DNA from: Candidatus Heimdallarchaeota archaeon
GTDB lineage: Archaea > Asgardarchaeota > Heimdallarchaeia > Heimdallarchaeales > Heimdallarchaeaceae
Assembly: GCA_016839875.1 (NCBI GenBank)
Contig: JAEOTK010000335.1
Span: forward strand, 1 to 7,200
Length of the DNA: 7,200 nucleotides
Reading direction: 5' to 3'
Part shown: positions 1 through 5,862 of the stretch, piece after piece
How positions within the stretch are numbered: the first letter of the stretch is position 1
Layout of the letters: every line of letters begins with the position of its first letter
Notes under the pieces: model-generated
What the model saw: the letters and a program-made list of their open reading frames with translations, nothing else
Databases searched by the model: none
Told to the model about the DNA's origin: nothing
Translations under genes and position numbers: made by a program

Positions 1-560
1 AGCTTATTCTAGTCGATGATGTATTTAATCTCAATTGCTCACTTGCAGCATGGACATTTCATTATTTTGGGTTTTTGAATGTGAATCTACTAGACGGAGC
101 TTTAGCAAAATGGGAAAAAGAAAATTTACCATTAACTTCAGAAGTTCCACAGTTACCTAAAGGGGATATAAGCTTCAAAGTTGAAAATCCTAATATCCTT
201 ATATCAAAAGATGAAATTCTCATGAACATAAACTCCGATGATATTATCTATGTCGATAATAGATCTGAATATGCATTGGTTCTTGATCAACAAGGAGGTA
301 ATATACCAGGAGCAATTCATCATTGGTATCTTGATCTTTTCGAAGAATTTCCAGATTATTTTATTCTTAAAGACAAAGAGGAAATAGAGAGAGAGCTATT
401 AGCAAAGAACATTATTAAAGATAAAACAATAGTTGTTTATTGTGAATCAGCACCTCAATCAGCATTGGTTTATCTTGTGTTAAAAGAACTTGGTTTTCCT
501 GATGTTAGATTATATTTAGCAGGTTATGATGAATGGAGAATAATCTGTTCATTTCTATGA
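1..560 (+). CDS. Tandem-rhodanese sulfurtransferase (thiosulfate/3-mercaptopyruvate type), C-terminal part, 5' end outside the window
   Basis: The frame is open from the left edge (first complete codon at position 3), so the TTG at 75 is probably internal. What is seen: the end of a first rhodanese domain (VDD where the catalytic loop would be, then AAW, FGF, and LLDGALAKWEKENLP), followed by a full second domain (YVDNRSEY, GNIPGAIH, VVYCESAPQSA, ELGFPDVRLYLAGYDEW). The second domain carries the persulfide-forming Cys (codon 441-443). The first has Asp at that position, as is usual in two-domain sulfurtransferases, where the N-terminal domain is inactive. The family transfers sulfane sulfur from thiosulfate or 3-mercaptopyruvate to an acceptor in the cytoplasm; the active loop (C-E-S-A-P-Q) is not a textbook version of either subtype, so the donor is uncertain. 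The protein ends almost directly after the final EW, slightly short. It converges on the methyltransferase gene, with a 6-nt overlap. Confidence 0.85.
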   Translation, partial: LILVDDVFNLNCSLAAWTFHYFGFLNVNLLDGALAKWEKENLPLTSEVPQLPKGDISFKVENPNILISKDEILMNINSDDIIYVDNRSEYALVLDQQGGNIPGAIHHWYLDLFEEFPDYFILKDKEEIERELLAKNIIKDKTIVVYCESAPQSALVYLVLKELGFPDVRLYLAGYDEWRIICSFL

Positions 561-2372
561 TAAGTTGTTTTTCTTCAGGTATTTTTGCACAAAACTTAGA
601 TTAAGATTGTACATTTGAGCTACTTTCTGGTTTATAACTTGCTCAATTTCCTTAACTTCATTTGTTCTATTCGAGTTTTTATCTGTTATTTTGAGTATAT
701 CCTTTACTTCTTGGTTGATAGAGACTCTCTTATCTTTATTAGGAATAAATAGTTTCTTTAGAGGATCGCTAAAGAATTCTAACATTTTCCCCTTTCTTTT
801 TCCTACTTCTCTGAACCAGAATTCCATAAAACTGCTGTTTAAAATACCCAAGAGACTGTAAAGATCTTTTGGATTATCAGGAAAAATACCATAGATATCT
901 GTTGCACAAAAATAGCCTTTCTTATCCAAACTAAATCTTGGAGAAAGAGAACGATAAGGACATAGTATTTTCTCTTTTCTTTTCAAAAAGAGATCAAGAT
1001 TTCTATAAACACTAAAATCAAACCATCTAATTTTCTTCTTACTCAGAAGTCTTTGTCTATCAGATCCTTTCTCTAAATCCTTCCTGTTTTCTTTAAGATA
1101 TTTTTGAGTATTGGGAAAATCGTTCAGATTCTGAATCAAAGATGGCAAAATCGCATGATGTTTATTTATTTTCTCTAACATCCATTTCTTTACATGTTTA
1201 TTAGTTACGAAAGGAACTGTAACTTCTGTTTCTATACCTCGTTTAATAATTTCCTCTTCATGTAGAACAAAGATACTCTTAACACCAGGAGACATACCTT
1301 GAGCAACAGTCGCTATAGAGGAGAGTTGGACTAAATCCTTATTTCGCTCAATCTTCTTGATTTTGTCTATATAAGGAGAAAGAATCCATTTATCTTTACT
1401 AAGATCAGAACTGTTTACAGAGAAACTATTAACCTTAATCCCTTCCTTTCTAAAGAAATTTCTAGGTATATTTTTAGTGATTGTGATTTCTCTATAAGGA
1501 GCAATTTTTTCTAGAATTAACACACAAGTAGATACATTCAACCATTTACCTTCATCTTTGAAAACGTTGAGTTCTCCGAAATCATATATATCCAGAATCT
1601 GATTTTTTAGGAGATTTTCTCTTAATATATCTGCATATTTGTTTTCTATCCAGTAGTTTGGTAGAATTAATACTAAAAGTCCATTCTTTTTTAGAAGCTT
1701 AATTGAACGAATAATGAAATAATAATAAACATCAGATGAAGATCGAAAATAGGTTTTCCAATTTCGTGATTTTTTTAGATAATCATATAGTAATTGGATA
1801 TTTTCATCTCTAAGAATCATTTTCTTAAGATTGAAGTATGGGGGATTACCAATAATTACATCAAATACAATATCACTTGAAAATGATTTAGCCCAAGAAA
1901 ATGGAAAAAGCTGTTCCTTGACATCATTGTTTAAAATTTCATAAGCATCAAGATCTACTAAACTATTACCAACTTTTAGGTTCTTAAGATCAGCATTTTT
2001 CAGTTGTTGGTATAATTTCACAATCCGCGTTTTGCAAAGATCTAATGATGATTTTTTTATTTCTACACCATAAATACAATTCTTTGCAAAGGATTTCAGA
2101 AATTTGTTTTGTTCACTTGTTGTTACATTTCCATAACTTAGGATTCTTTTCCAAACATATCTTAGTAAGCCTAAAATGAAGTTTCCTGTACCAACTGCAG
2201 GATCACAGAATTTTAGCTTAAGAAGTGATTCTTGAAATCTTGAGAAATTATTGTCTAGAATCTTACCACTTGTGTAAAGTTGATCGAATGTTTTATTTAT
2301 CATAAAATCTACTACTGAAGAAGGAGTGAAGAATTCTCCAGATAGTTTCTTTTCATTCATATTTCTAGACAT
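555..2372 (-). CDS. Eco57I/TaqI-type N6-adenine DNA methyltransferase with C-terminal target-recognition domain, no nuclease domain
   Basis: Class gamma amino-methyltransferase; the family transfers methyl from S-adenosylmethionine to adenine N6 in a specific site. Motifs in order: X (GEFFTP, residues 12-17), I (DPAVGTGNF, 57-65; the common form is DPACGSGxF), II (YGVEIKK, 101-107), a GNSL element (135-138), IV (IGNPPY, catalytic NPPY at 176-179), then a DVYYYF helix and GLLVLILPNYW (231-241). Roughly 345-545 resembles a TaqI-type specificity domain: CPYRSLSPRFSLDKKGYF near 471-488 and LLGILNSSFMEFWF near 507-520. The tail (VINQKVAQMYNLN) is like that of type IIG enzymes. At 605 residues it is longer than stand-alone M.TaqI but much shorter than fused type IIG proteins, because it begins directly at motif X with no PD-(D/E)xK domain. 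No endonuclease gene is in the window, so it is an orphan methylase or its partner lies elsewhere. The ATG at 2370-2372 lacks a clear Shine-Dalgarno but sits about 31 nt from a TATA-like box. GC appears lower than in the por genes. Confidence 0.88.
   Translation of the reverse strand: MSRNMNEKKLSGEFFTPSSVVDFMINKTFDQLYTSGKILDNNFSRFQESLLKLKFCDPAVGTGNFILGLLRYVWKRILSYGNVTTSEQNKFLKSFAKNCIYGVEIKKSSLDLCKTRIVKLYQQLKNADLKNLKVGNSLVDLDAYEILNNDVKEQLFPFSWAKSFSSDIVFDVIIGNPPYFNLKKMILRDENIQLLYDYLKKSRNWKTYFRSSSDVYYYFIIRSIKLLKKNGLLVLILPNYWIENKYADILRENLLKNQILDIYDFGELNVFKDEGKWLNVSTCVLILEKIAPYREITITKNIPRNFFRKEGIKVNSFSVNSSDLSKDKWILSPYIDKIKKIERNKDLVQLSSIATVAQGMSPGVKSIFVLHEEEIIKRGIETEVTVPFVTNKHVKKWMLEKINKHHAILPSLIQNLNDFPNTQKYLKENRKDLEKGSDRQRLLSKKKIRWFDFSVYRNLDLFLKRKEKILCPYRSLSPRFSLDKKGYFCATDIYGIFPDNPKDLYSLLGILNSSFMEFWFREVGKRKGKMLEFFSDPLKKLFIPNKDKRVSINQEVKDILKITDKNSNRTNEVKEIEQVINQKVAQMYNLNLSFVQKYLKKNNLS
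568..586 (+). terminator. Possible oligo-T terminator of the rhodanese gene, inside the 3' end of the opposing gene
   Basis: Two short T-tracts (568-572 and 582-586) begin 8 nt after the TGA at 558-560 on the plus strand. Archaeal RNA polymerase can terminate on such U-rich stretches without a hairpin. They lie within the methyltransferase coding sequence, because the two genes leave no intergenic space. This is inferred from composition only. Confidence 0.3.
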
Positions 2373-2397
2373 TTAACAACAAATTTAATTTTCGTGA

Positions 2398-2409
2398 GAT
2401 TTTAAAATC
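2398..2409 (-). promoter_or_regulatory. Candidate promoter (TATA-like box) of the DNA methyltransferase gene
   Basis: An exact 12-bp palindrome, GATTTTAAAATC, contains TTTTAAAA. Its centre is about 31 nt upstream of the methyltransferase ATG. With the usual archaeal TATA-to-start distance of about 26 nt, transcription would begin near 2377, giving an almost leaderless mRNA, which fits the absence of a Shine-Dalgarno. AT-rich background makes chance boxes common. Confidence 0.45.
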
Positions 2410-2422
2410 ATTTGCATCACAA

Positions 2423-2436
2423 GGGAGTGTACTCCC
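2423..2436. promoter_or_regulatory. Palindrome GGGAGT-GT-ACTCCC upstream of the methyltransferase promoter, possible operator
   Basis: A perfect 6-bp inverted repeat with a 2-bp centre, GC-rich against a very AT-rich spacer. It lies about 13 bp upstream of the TATA-like palindrome at 2398-2409, a position where archaeal activators or repressors can bind. A further TCCC follows at once (2437-2440), and GGAGT recurs at 2468-2472. The binding protein is unknown. Confidence 0.4.
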
Positions 2437-2459
2437 TCCCTTTATCCGGTGTATTTTAG

Positions 2460-2469
2460 CCACTAGTGG
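2460..2469. repeat. Exact 10-bp palindrome CCACTAGTGG
   Basis: A perfect palindrome in the spacer between porB and the methyltransferase, flanked by two copies of TAGCC (2457-2461 overlapping its left end, and 2472-2476). It could be a dimeric protein site; function is not known. Confidence 0.3.
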
Positions 2470-2524
2470 AGTAGCCATATCTATAGAAAAATAGAATATT
2501 ATCAAACTTAAATAATTGTGAAAA

Positions 2525-2563
2525 TTTTGCAGTTTTTTTGCAGTTTGTCACTTTTTTTCGCAG
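2525..2563. repeat. Three T-tracts each followed by GCAG, possible curved DNA
   Basis: TTTTGCAGTTT occurs twice in a row (2525-2535 and 2536-2546, period 11), and a third, looser unit (T7 then CGCAG) ends at 2563. The T-tracts are centred near 2526, 2536 and 2555, roughly one and two helical turns apart, as expected for intrinsically bent DNA. It lies just beyond the end of the por operon. Confidence 0.35.
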
Positions 2564-2564
2564 C

Positions 2565-2576
2565 TGTTTATAAACA
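2565..2576. promoter_or_regulatory. Exact 12-bp palindrome TGTTTATAAACA with a TATA-like core
   Basis: The palindrome holds TTTATAAA and could be read as a TATA box in either direction. Used on the minus strand, it would start a transcript near 2540, about 170 nt upstream of the methyltransferase, that is, a long leader or a second promoter. It directly follows the U-rich end of the por operon. It may instead be a protein-binding site or chance. Confidence 0.25.
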
Positions 2577-2608
2577 AAGATCAAAAGAAAAGAAAATGGT
2601 TTGAAAAA
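2576..2608 (-). terminator. U-rich terminator region of the por operon
   Basis: Read on the minus strand, the DNA directly after the porB TAA has T5, then T4-C-T4-C-T4, then T3-G-T3, in about 33 nt. No stable hairpin is seen. Repeated oligo-T runs are the typical archaeal intrinsic termination signal, and the position at the end of the fourth por gene supports this. Confidence 0.6.
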
Positions 2609-3583
2609 TTAGCATGAGGATTTTGCTACTAATCTTTCCCATTTATCATCTACAGCTTCTTGAATCTCTGTTAACTTCTCTTTCCATTCTGGAAGGAATA
2701 GATGTCTAAACCTTCCTTGAAGTTTCAAATATTCTTCAACAGGAACTCTTCTATCAGGATGCTTTGCAATCCTTGCTGATTCTCCAGTTAATAACCATTC
2801 ATCTTTATGTGTAGCATAAAGTGGAAAGAAACAAGATTTTACTGCTATTTTTGTTGTTTCAATTGATATATCTGGTGGATATCTTTGTCCTAAGTTACAG
2901 GGAGAGTCTACTAGCATAAATGCTGGTCCATCTGCTTTTAGTGCAGCTTGAACTTTACCCATTAAATCTCTAGGATAGGCAGGACTAGCTGTATAAGTTG
3001 GTACCCCATGAGCAGCCATTATCTCAGCTAGAGGTTTAATCCATTTTACTTTTCCAGGTATAGCAGTTCCTGGGGGACTTGTTGTTGTAGCCGCATACTT
3101 TGGAGTTCCTCCAGAACGTTGAATTCCCGTATTCATATAAGCACCGTTATTGTAGCACACATAAAGAAAATCATGATCTCGTTCTACAGCTCCAGAAAGA
3201 CTCTGGAGACCGATATCGTAAGTTCCACCGTCACCACCAAAAACTATCATATGAACTTCTTTATCAGACATTTGTTTCTTTCTTTTCATTGCATTCATTG
3301 CTTCAATTGCTCCAGAAGCAGTAGCTGCCGCATTTTCAAAGGCATTGTGTACCCAAGGTGCATTCCATGCCGTATATGGATAAATTGTTGACGCAACTTC
3401 TAGGCATCCAGTTGCATTCACGAGCATTATTGGATCTCCCAAAGCTTTGGCAGCTAGGGTTACTTGTCTAGCCATTGTTCCTGCTCCACACCCAGCACAT
3501 AATCGATGTCCTGAAGTTAGTACTTCATCCATTTTAGACCATTCTTGAAGATCTTTAACTGATATACTTGGTATCTCTAACAT
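2609..3583 (-). CDS. porB: Pyruvate (2-oxoacid):ferredoxin oxidoreductase, beta subunit (TPP-binding)
   Basis: This subunit binds thiamine diphosphate and the proximal [4Fe-4S] cluster. From the chosen start the protein has 324 residues. Cluster ligands are visible as C29 and C32 (LCAGCGAG), C60 (NATGC) and C229 (DSPCNLG), matching the four-Cys pattern of known enzymes. The TPP/Mg motif is GDG at 118-120 with NN at 145-146, about 26 residues later. With PorA it catalyses 2-oxoacid + CoA + oxidised ferredoxin to acyl-CoA + CO2 + reduced ferredoxin. Start choice: the ATG at 3581-3583 has GAGGTG 6 nt upstream; an in-frame ATG at 3619 would add 12 residues inside porA and has less support. It is 10 nt after the porA stop and last in the operon. 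Pyruvate is the likeliest substrate, but 2-oxoisovalerate or another 2-oxoacid cannot be excluded from sequence alone. The protein ends in Cys. Confidence 0.95.
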   Translation of the reverse strand: MLEIPSISVKDLQEWSKMDEVLTSGHRLCAGCGAGTMARQVTLAAKALGDPIMLVNATGCLEVASTIYPYTAWNAPWVHNAFENAAATASGAIEAMNAMKRKKQMSDKEVHMIVFGGDGGTYDIGLQSLSGAVERDHDFLYVCYNNGAYMNTGIQRSGGTPKYAATTTSPPGTAIPGKVKWIKPLAEIMAAHGVPTYTASPAYPRDLMGKVQAALKADGPAFMLVDSPCNLGQRYPPDISIETTKIAVKSCFFPLYATHKDEWLLTGESARIAKHPDRRVPVEEYLKLQGRFRHLFLPEWKEKLTEIQEAVDDKWERLVAKSSC

Positions 3584-3593
3584 CTTCTCCACC

Positions 3594-4775
3594 TCACTTC
3601 CTATACCCCAGCCAATCAATAGTTGAAGTCATTCCAATGTCATTATATTTCTTAGACATGTCATATGCTTCTTCAATCTCTGGTAAAGTTAGAACTCTAC
3701 CTCCTAAACCATTAATATACCCATGCAGAGATGGAATATTTTCTTTACCATAAAGAGCGGTAGAGAGATCACCTTGCATAATAGTTCCAGGAGATCCAAA
3801 AGTTACAGATCTGTCCAGTATTGTGACAGCTTTAATTCCTGTTAGAGCTTCATATACATCTAGGGAGGGGAAAGGTCTGTGTAATCGTATTTTGAGAGCA
3901 CCTACTTTTTCTCCTTTTTCTCTTAAGCGATCAACGACTGCTTTAGCATTACCTGCTGTTGCTCCATAAGAAACAAAAGCGTAATCTGCATCTTCTAGCT
4001 TGTATTTTTCTACAACATCCATTTGCCTTCCAGATAATTCACTAAATTCTTTCATTACTTGTTTTGTAACAAGATATGCTCTCTGCATTGCTTCTTCTTG
4101 TTGTCTTTTAATTTCCATATAATAGTCTTGAAGAACTAAAGAACCAAAGGAAGTAACCTCATCAGGACAGAATCTATAATCAACTTTTCTTTCAGAGGGA
4201 AGGAAATCTTCTACTTGATGTTTAGTTAAGGTCTCTACTCTTTCAAGAGCATGTGTTACAATGAATCCCTCAATTCCAAACATTGTTGGAAGGAGGACAT
4301 CTTTATGTTCTGCAATTTTGAAGGACATAATAGTTTCATCATATGCTTCTTGAGCTGATTCACCAAAAAGAGAAACCCATGAAGCATCTCTGCAAACCAT
4401 TTGATCAGTACATTCTCCATGTATATTTATTGGAGCTGAAAATGCTCTATTCGCAACAGCTAGAACTATGGGACATCTAAGTCCAGATGCAACATATAAA
4501 ATTTCATACATTAATGCAAGACCTGCAGAAGCTGTAGCGGTAAAGACTCTTGCACCTGTAAGTGAAGCTCCTACGCAAGCAGACATTGCAGAATGTTCTG
4601 ATTCTACTGGGATGAAAGAAGTATTAACTTCACCATTATTAACAAAGTCGCTGTAACGTTCCACGATTATAGTTTGAGGAGTTATAGGATAGGCTGCCAC
4701 AACGTCAGGGTCTACTAGCTTTGCAGCATATGCTACCGCTTCATCCCCAGTCATTCCTTGTACCTTAGTTATCAT
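3594..4775 (-). CDS. porA: Pyruvate (2-oxoacid):ferredoxin oxidoreductase, alpha subunit
   Basis: The 393-residue length is normal for a separate PorA. The N-terminal half is the pyrimidine-binding domain: AAYPITPQT with T32, the VESEHSA segment with E60, and LAVANR with R110 correspond to the Thr, Glu and Arg that contact substrate or cofactor in the Desulfovibrio enzyme (Thr31, Glu64, Arg114). GDEAVAYAAKL near the start is also typical. The C-terminal part (VSYGATAGNAKAVVDRLREKG, and ALKIRLHRPFP) is the transketolase C-terminal-like domain. With PorB it forms the TPP active site for cleavage of the 2-oxoacid. The ATG at 4773-4775 has a good Shine-Dalgarno (AAGGTGAT) that contains the porD stop codon, implying coupled translation. 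It lies third in the G-D-A-B operon. Motifs agree with POR, but related 2-oxoacid oxidoreductases are close in sequence. Confidence 0.96.
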   Translation of the reverse strand: MITKVQGMTGDEAVAYAAKLVDPDVVAAYPITPQTIIVERYSDFVNNGEVNTSFIPVESEHSAMSACVGASLTGARVFTATASAGLALMYEILYVASGLRCPIVLAVANRAFSAPINIHGECTDQMVCRDASWVSLFGESAQEAYDETIMSFKIAEHKDVLLPTMFGIEGFIVTHALERVETLTKHQVEDFLPSERKVDYRFCPDEVTSFGSLVLQDYYMEIKRQQEEAMQRAYLVTKQVMKEFSELSGRQMDVVEKYKLEDADYAFVSYGATAGNAKAVVDRLREKGEKVGALKIRLHRPFPSLDVYEALTGIKAVTILDRSVTFGSPGTIMQGDLSTALYGKENIPSLHGYINGLGGRVLTLPEIEEAYDMSKKYNDIGMTSTIDWLGYRK

Positions 4776-4781
4776 CTTTTA

Positions 4782-5102
4782 TCACCTTGTTAATCTCCTC
4801 ATCTCTATTGCATCAGCAGGACAATGTTTTGCACAAATTCCACAGCCTTTGCAATATTGGATATCGCAATCGGCTTTCATATCGTCATCCATAAAGATTG
4901 CTGCATCAGGGCAGTAATAGAAACAATTCATACAGCTGATACATTTATCTTTGAATATTACCGCTTTATTTGCAGACCAATCTCCAGTTTTGTATTCATA
5001 CGCAGTATGATATGGTACTACACCACCTATGGGCAAATCTTCTGTTCCCCACTTCTCCTCCACCCATTTTTTAAATTCCTTTGGAGCTTCCTTTGATGTC
5101 AT
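4782..5102 (-). CDS. porD: Pyruvate (2-oxoacid):ferredoxin oxidoreductase, delta subunit (2x[4Fe-4S] ferredoxin-like)
   Basis: A 106-residue electron-transfer subunit. After about 50 residues of the usual PorD leader (with GGVVPYHTAYEYKTGDW), it has two classical CxxCxxCxxxCP motifs: C54, C57, C60, C64 and C84, C87, C90, C94, each expected to hold one [4Fe-4S] cluster. It takes electrons from the PorB cluster and passes them to soluble ferredoxin. An extra Cys (C79) lies five residues before the second motif, and it is not a standard ligand. The ATG at 5100-5102 overlaps the porG TAA by one base (TAATG), and its Shine-Dalgarno GAGGTG is inside the last porG codons, so the two are probably translationally coupled. 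Length and Cys spacing are typical, and the operon position confirms the role. Confidence 0.96.
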   Translation of the reverse strand: MTSKEAPKEFKKWVEEKWGTEDLPIGGVVPYHTAYEYKTGDWSANKAVIFKDKCISCMNCFYYCPDAAIFMDDDMKADCDIQYCKGCGICAKHCPADAIEMRRLTR

Positions 5103-5656
5103 TATTCCACCTCTTCATAAGCTCTTTTTATAGCAGCTACGTTTTTCTCCCCCAAAACTCCCTTGAATCTATCGGTTGTAACCTTGATCAAACTTTCTAA
5201 TTTAACTAAACCTGTTACTCTTAACAGTGCACCTAGCATAACTAAATTTGGAACATTTCTACCAATTTCTTCAAGTGCAATTTTCGAGCCTGCAACTTTG
5301 TAAATATTAGCGTGTACCCCTTCAAAATATTTCATTAAAGATTCTTTCATTCCCTCGTAATTCACAACTATAGTTCCTCCATCCATTAATCCATCTGCAA
5401 CTGGGATATCTTCTAAAAGTGTTGGATCTATAACTACAACCACATGAGGTTTGTATACTTCTGTTTTTTCAGTAAATGATTCAGCACTAATTCGTGCAAA
5501 AGAAGTTACTGGTGCCCCTGCTCGTTCTGGTCCAAATGAAGGAAAAGCATGCACATATTGCCCTTCAATGATTGCAGCCTCTCCTAGTAAACGCGATGCA
5601 GTCACAGCGCCCTGCCCTCCTCTTCCATTAATGCGGACATCTATAATCTTTGCCAA
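5102..5656 (-). CDS. porG: Pyruvate (2-oxoacid):ferredoxin oxidoreductase, gamma subunit
   Basis: First gene of the operon. The sequence shows the family signature RINGRGGQGAVTASRLL, followed by VHAFPSFGPERAGAPVTSFARI and VVVVIDPTLL. This subunit binds CoA or shapes the active site in the multi-subunit enzymes and is shared between POR and related complexes. Start: the TTG at 5654-5656 has GGTGA 5 nt upstream and gives MAKIIDVRINGRGGQG, the usual short lead before RGGQG (184 residues). An in-frame ATG at 5696-5698 gives 198 residues with an atypical N-terminal extension and no Shine-Dalgarno, but it sits where a leaderless mRNA would begin from the TATA-like box near 5725. Both starts are possible; the first is preferred on family length and ribosome site. 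The last codons hold the porD Shine-Dalgarno. Confidence 0.93.
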   Translation of the reverse strand: MAKIIDVRINGRGGQGAVTASRLLGEAAIIEGQYVHAFPSFGPERAGAPVTSFARISAESFTEKTEVYKPHVVVVIDPTLLEDIPVADGLMDGGTIVVNYEGMKESLMKYFEGVHANIYKVAGSKIALEEIGRNVPNLVMLGALLRVTGLVKLESLIKVTTDRFKGVLGEKNVAAIKRAYEEVE

Positions 5657-5720
5657 TTCTTTCACCAATATACTAGATAAATGCACTGTTTCAAGCATAA
5701 CGCTATCATTACCGTGACAT

Positions 5721-5729
5721 TTATTTAAA
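5721..5729 (-). promoter_or_regulatory. Candidate TATA box of the por operon
   Basis: Read on the minus strand, TTTAAATAA follows a purine-rich stretch (AAAAGAGGC) that could act as the BRE. From its centre, the expected transcription start is near 5699, which would give either a leaderless mRNA from the ATG at 5698 or a leader of about 42 nt with a Shine-Dalgarno before the TTG at 5656. Confidence 0.5.
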
Positions 5730-5847
5730 GCCTCTTTTGTTTTATCGAAGCATAATATTCTATCCGCTTTCTTAAAATCAAATTAGCTCTATGAATGCGA
5801 AAAATACGTAGAAATTAAATCTTATGATATGTATGTCATTTAAAAGC

Positions 5848-5854
5848 AAAAAAT
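5848..5854 (-). terminator. Oligo-T tract ending the GTPase transcript
   Basis: On the minus strand, ATTTTTT followed by GCTTTT lies about 10 nt after the GTPase stop codon (5863-5865). No hairpin is seen. It suggests that the GTPase and the por operon are separate transcripts, although read-through is possible. Confidence 0.4.
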
Positions 5855-5862
5855 AGTCTTTC

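Noticed and set aside
555..2372. Reading the methyltransferase as HsdM of a type I system or PglX of BREX
   Set aside because: It lacks the N-terminal helical region of HsdM, is far shorter than PglX, and carries its own TaqI-type recognition domain; no hsdS, hsdR or BREX genes are nearby.
2373..2608. Possible small gene, tRNA or CRISPR repeat in the porB-methyltransferase spacer
   Set aside because: No open frame of useful length, no cloverleaf and no regularly spaced repeats with unique spacers; only palindromes and T-tracts are present.
3100..3753. Several plus-strand open frames antisense to porA and porB (for example 3119-3391 and 3568-3753)
   Set aside because: They lie opposite well-supported por coding sequence, have no family motifs or ribosome sites, and their protein sequences look like reverse-strand shadows.
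4824..5096. Plus-strand open frame of 90 codons antisense to porD
   Set aside because: It mirrors the Cys-rich porD gene, whose eight cluster ligands leave no doubt about the true strand.
5451..5717. Plus-strand open frame antisense to the start of porG
   Set aside because: It overlaps a conserved gene with the GRGGQG signature, and no support for expression is visible.
5824..5839. Imperfect palindrome ATGATATGTATGTCAT upstream of porG
   Set aside because: Only 12 of 16 positions are symmetrical, it is about 100 bp upstream of the por TATA box, and AT-rich DNA gives such matches by chance.
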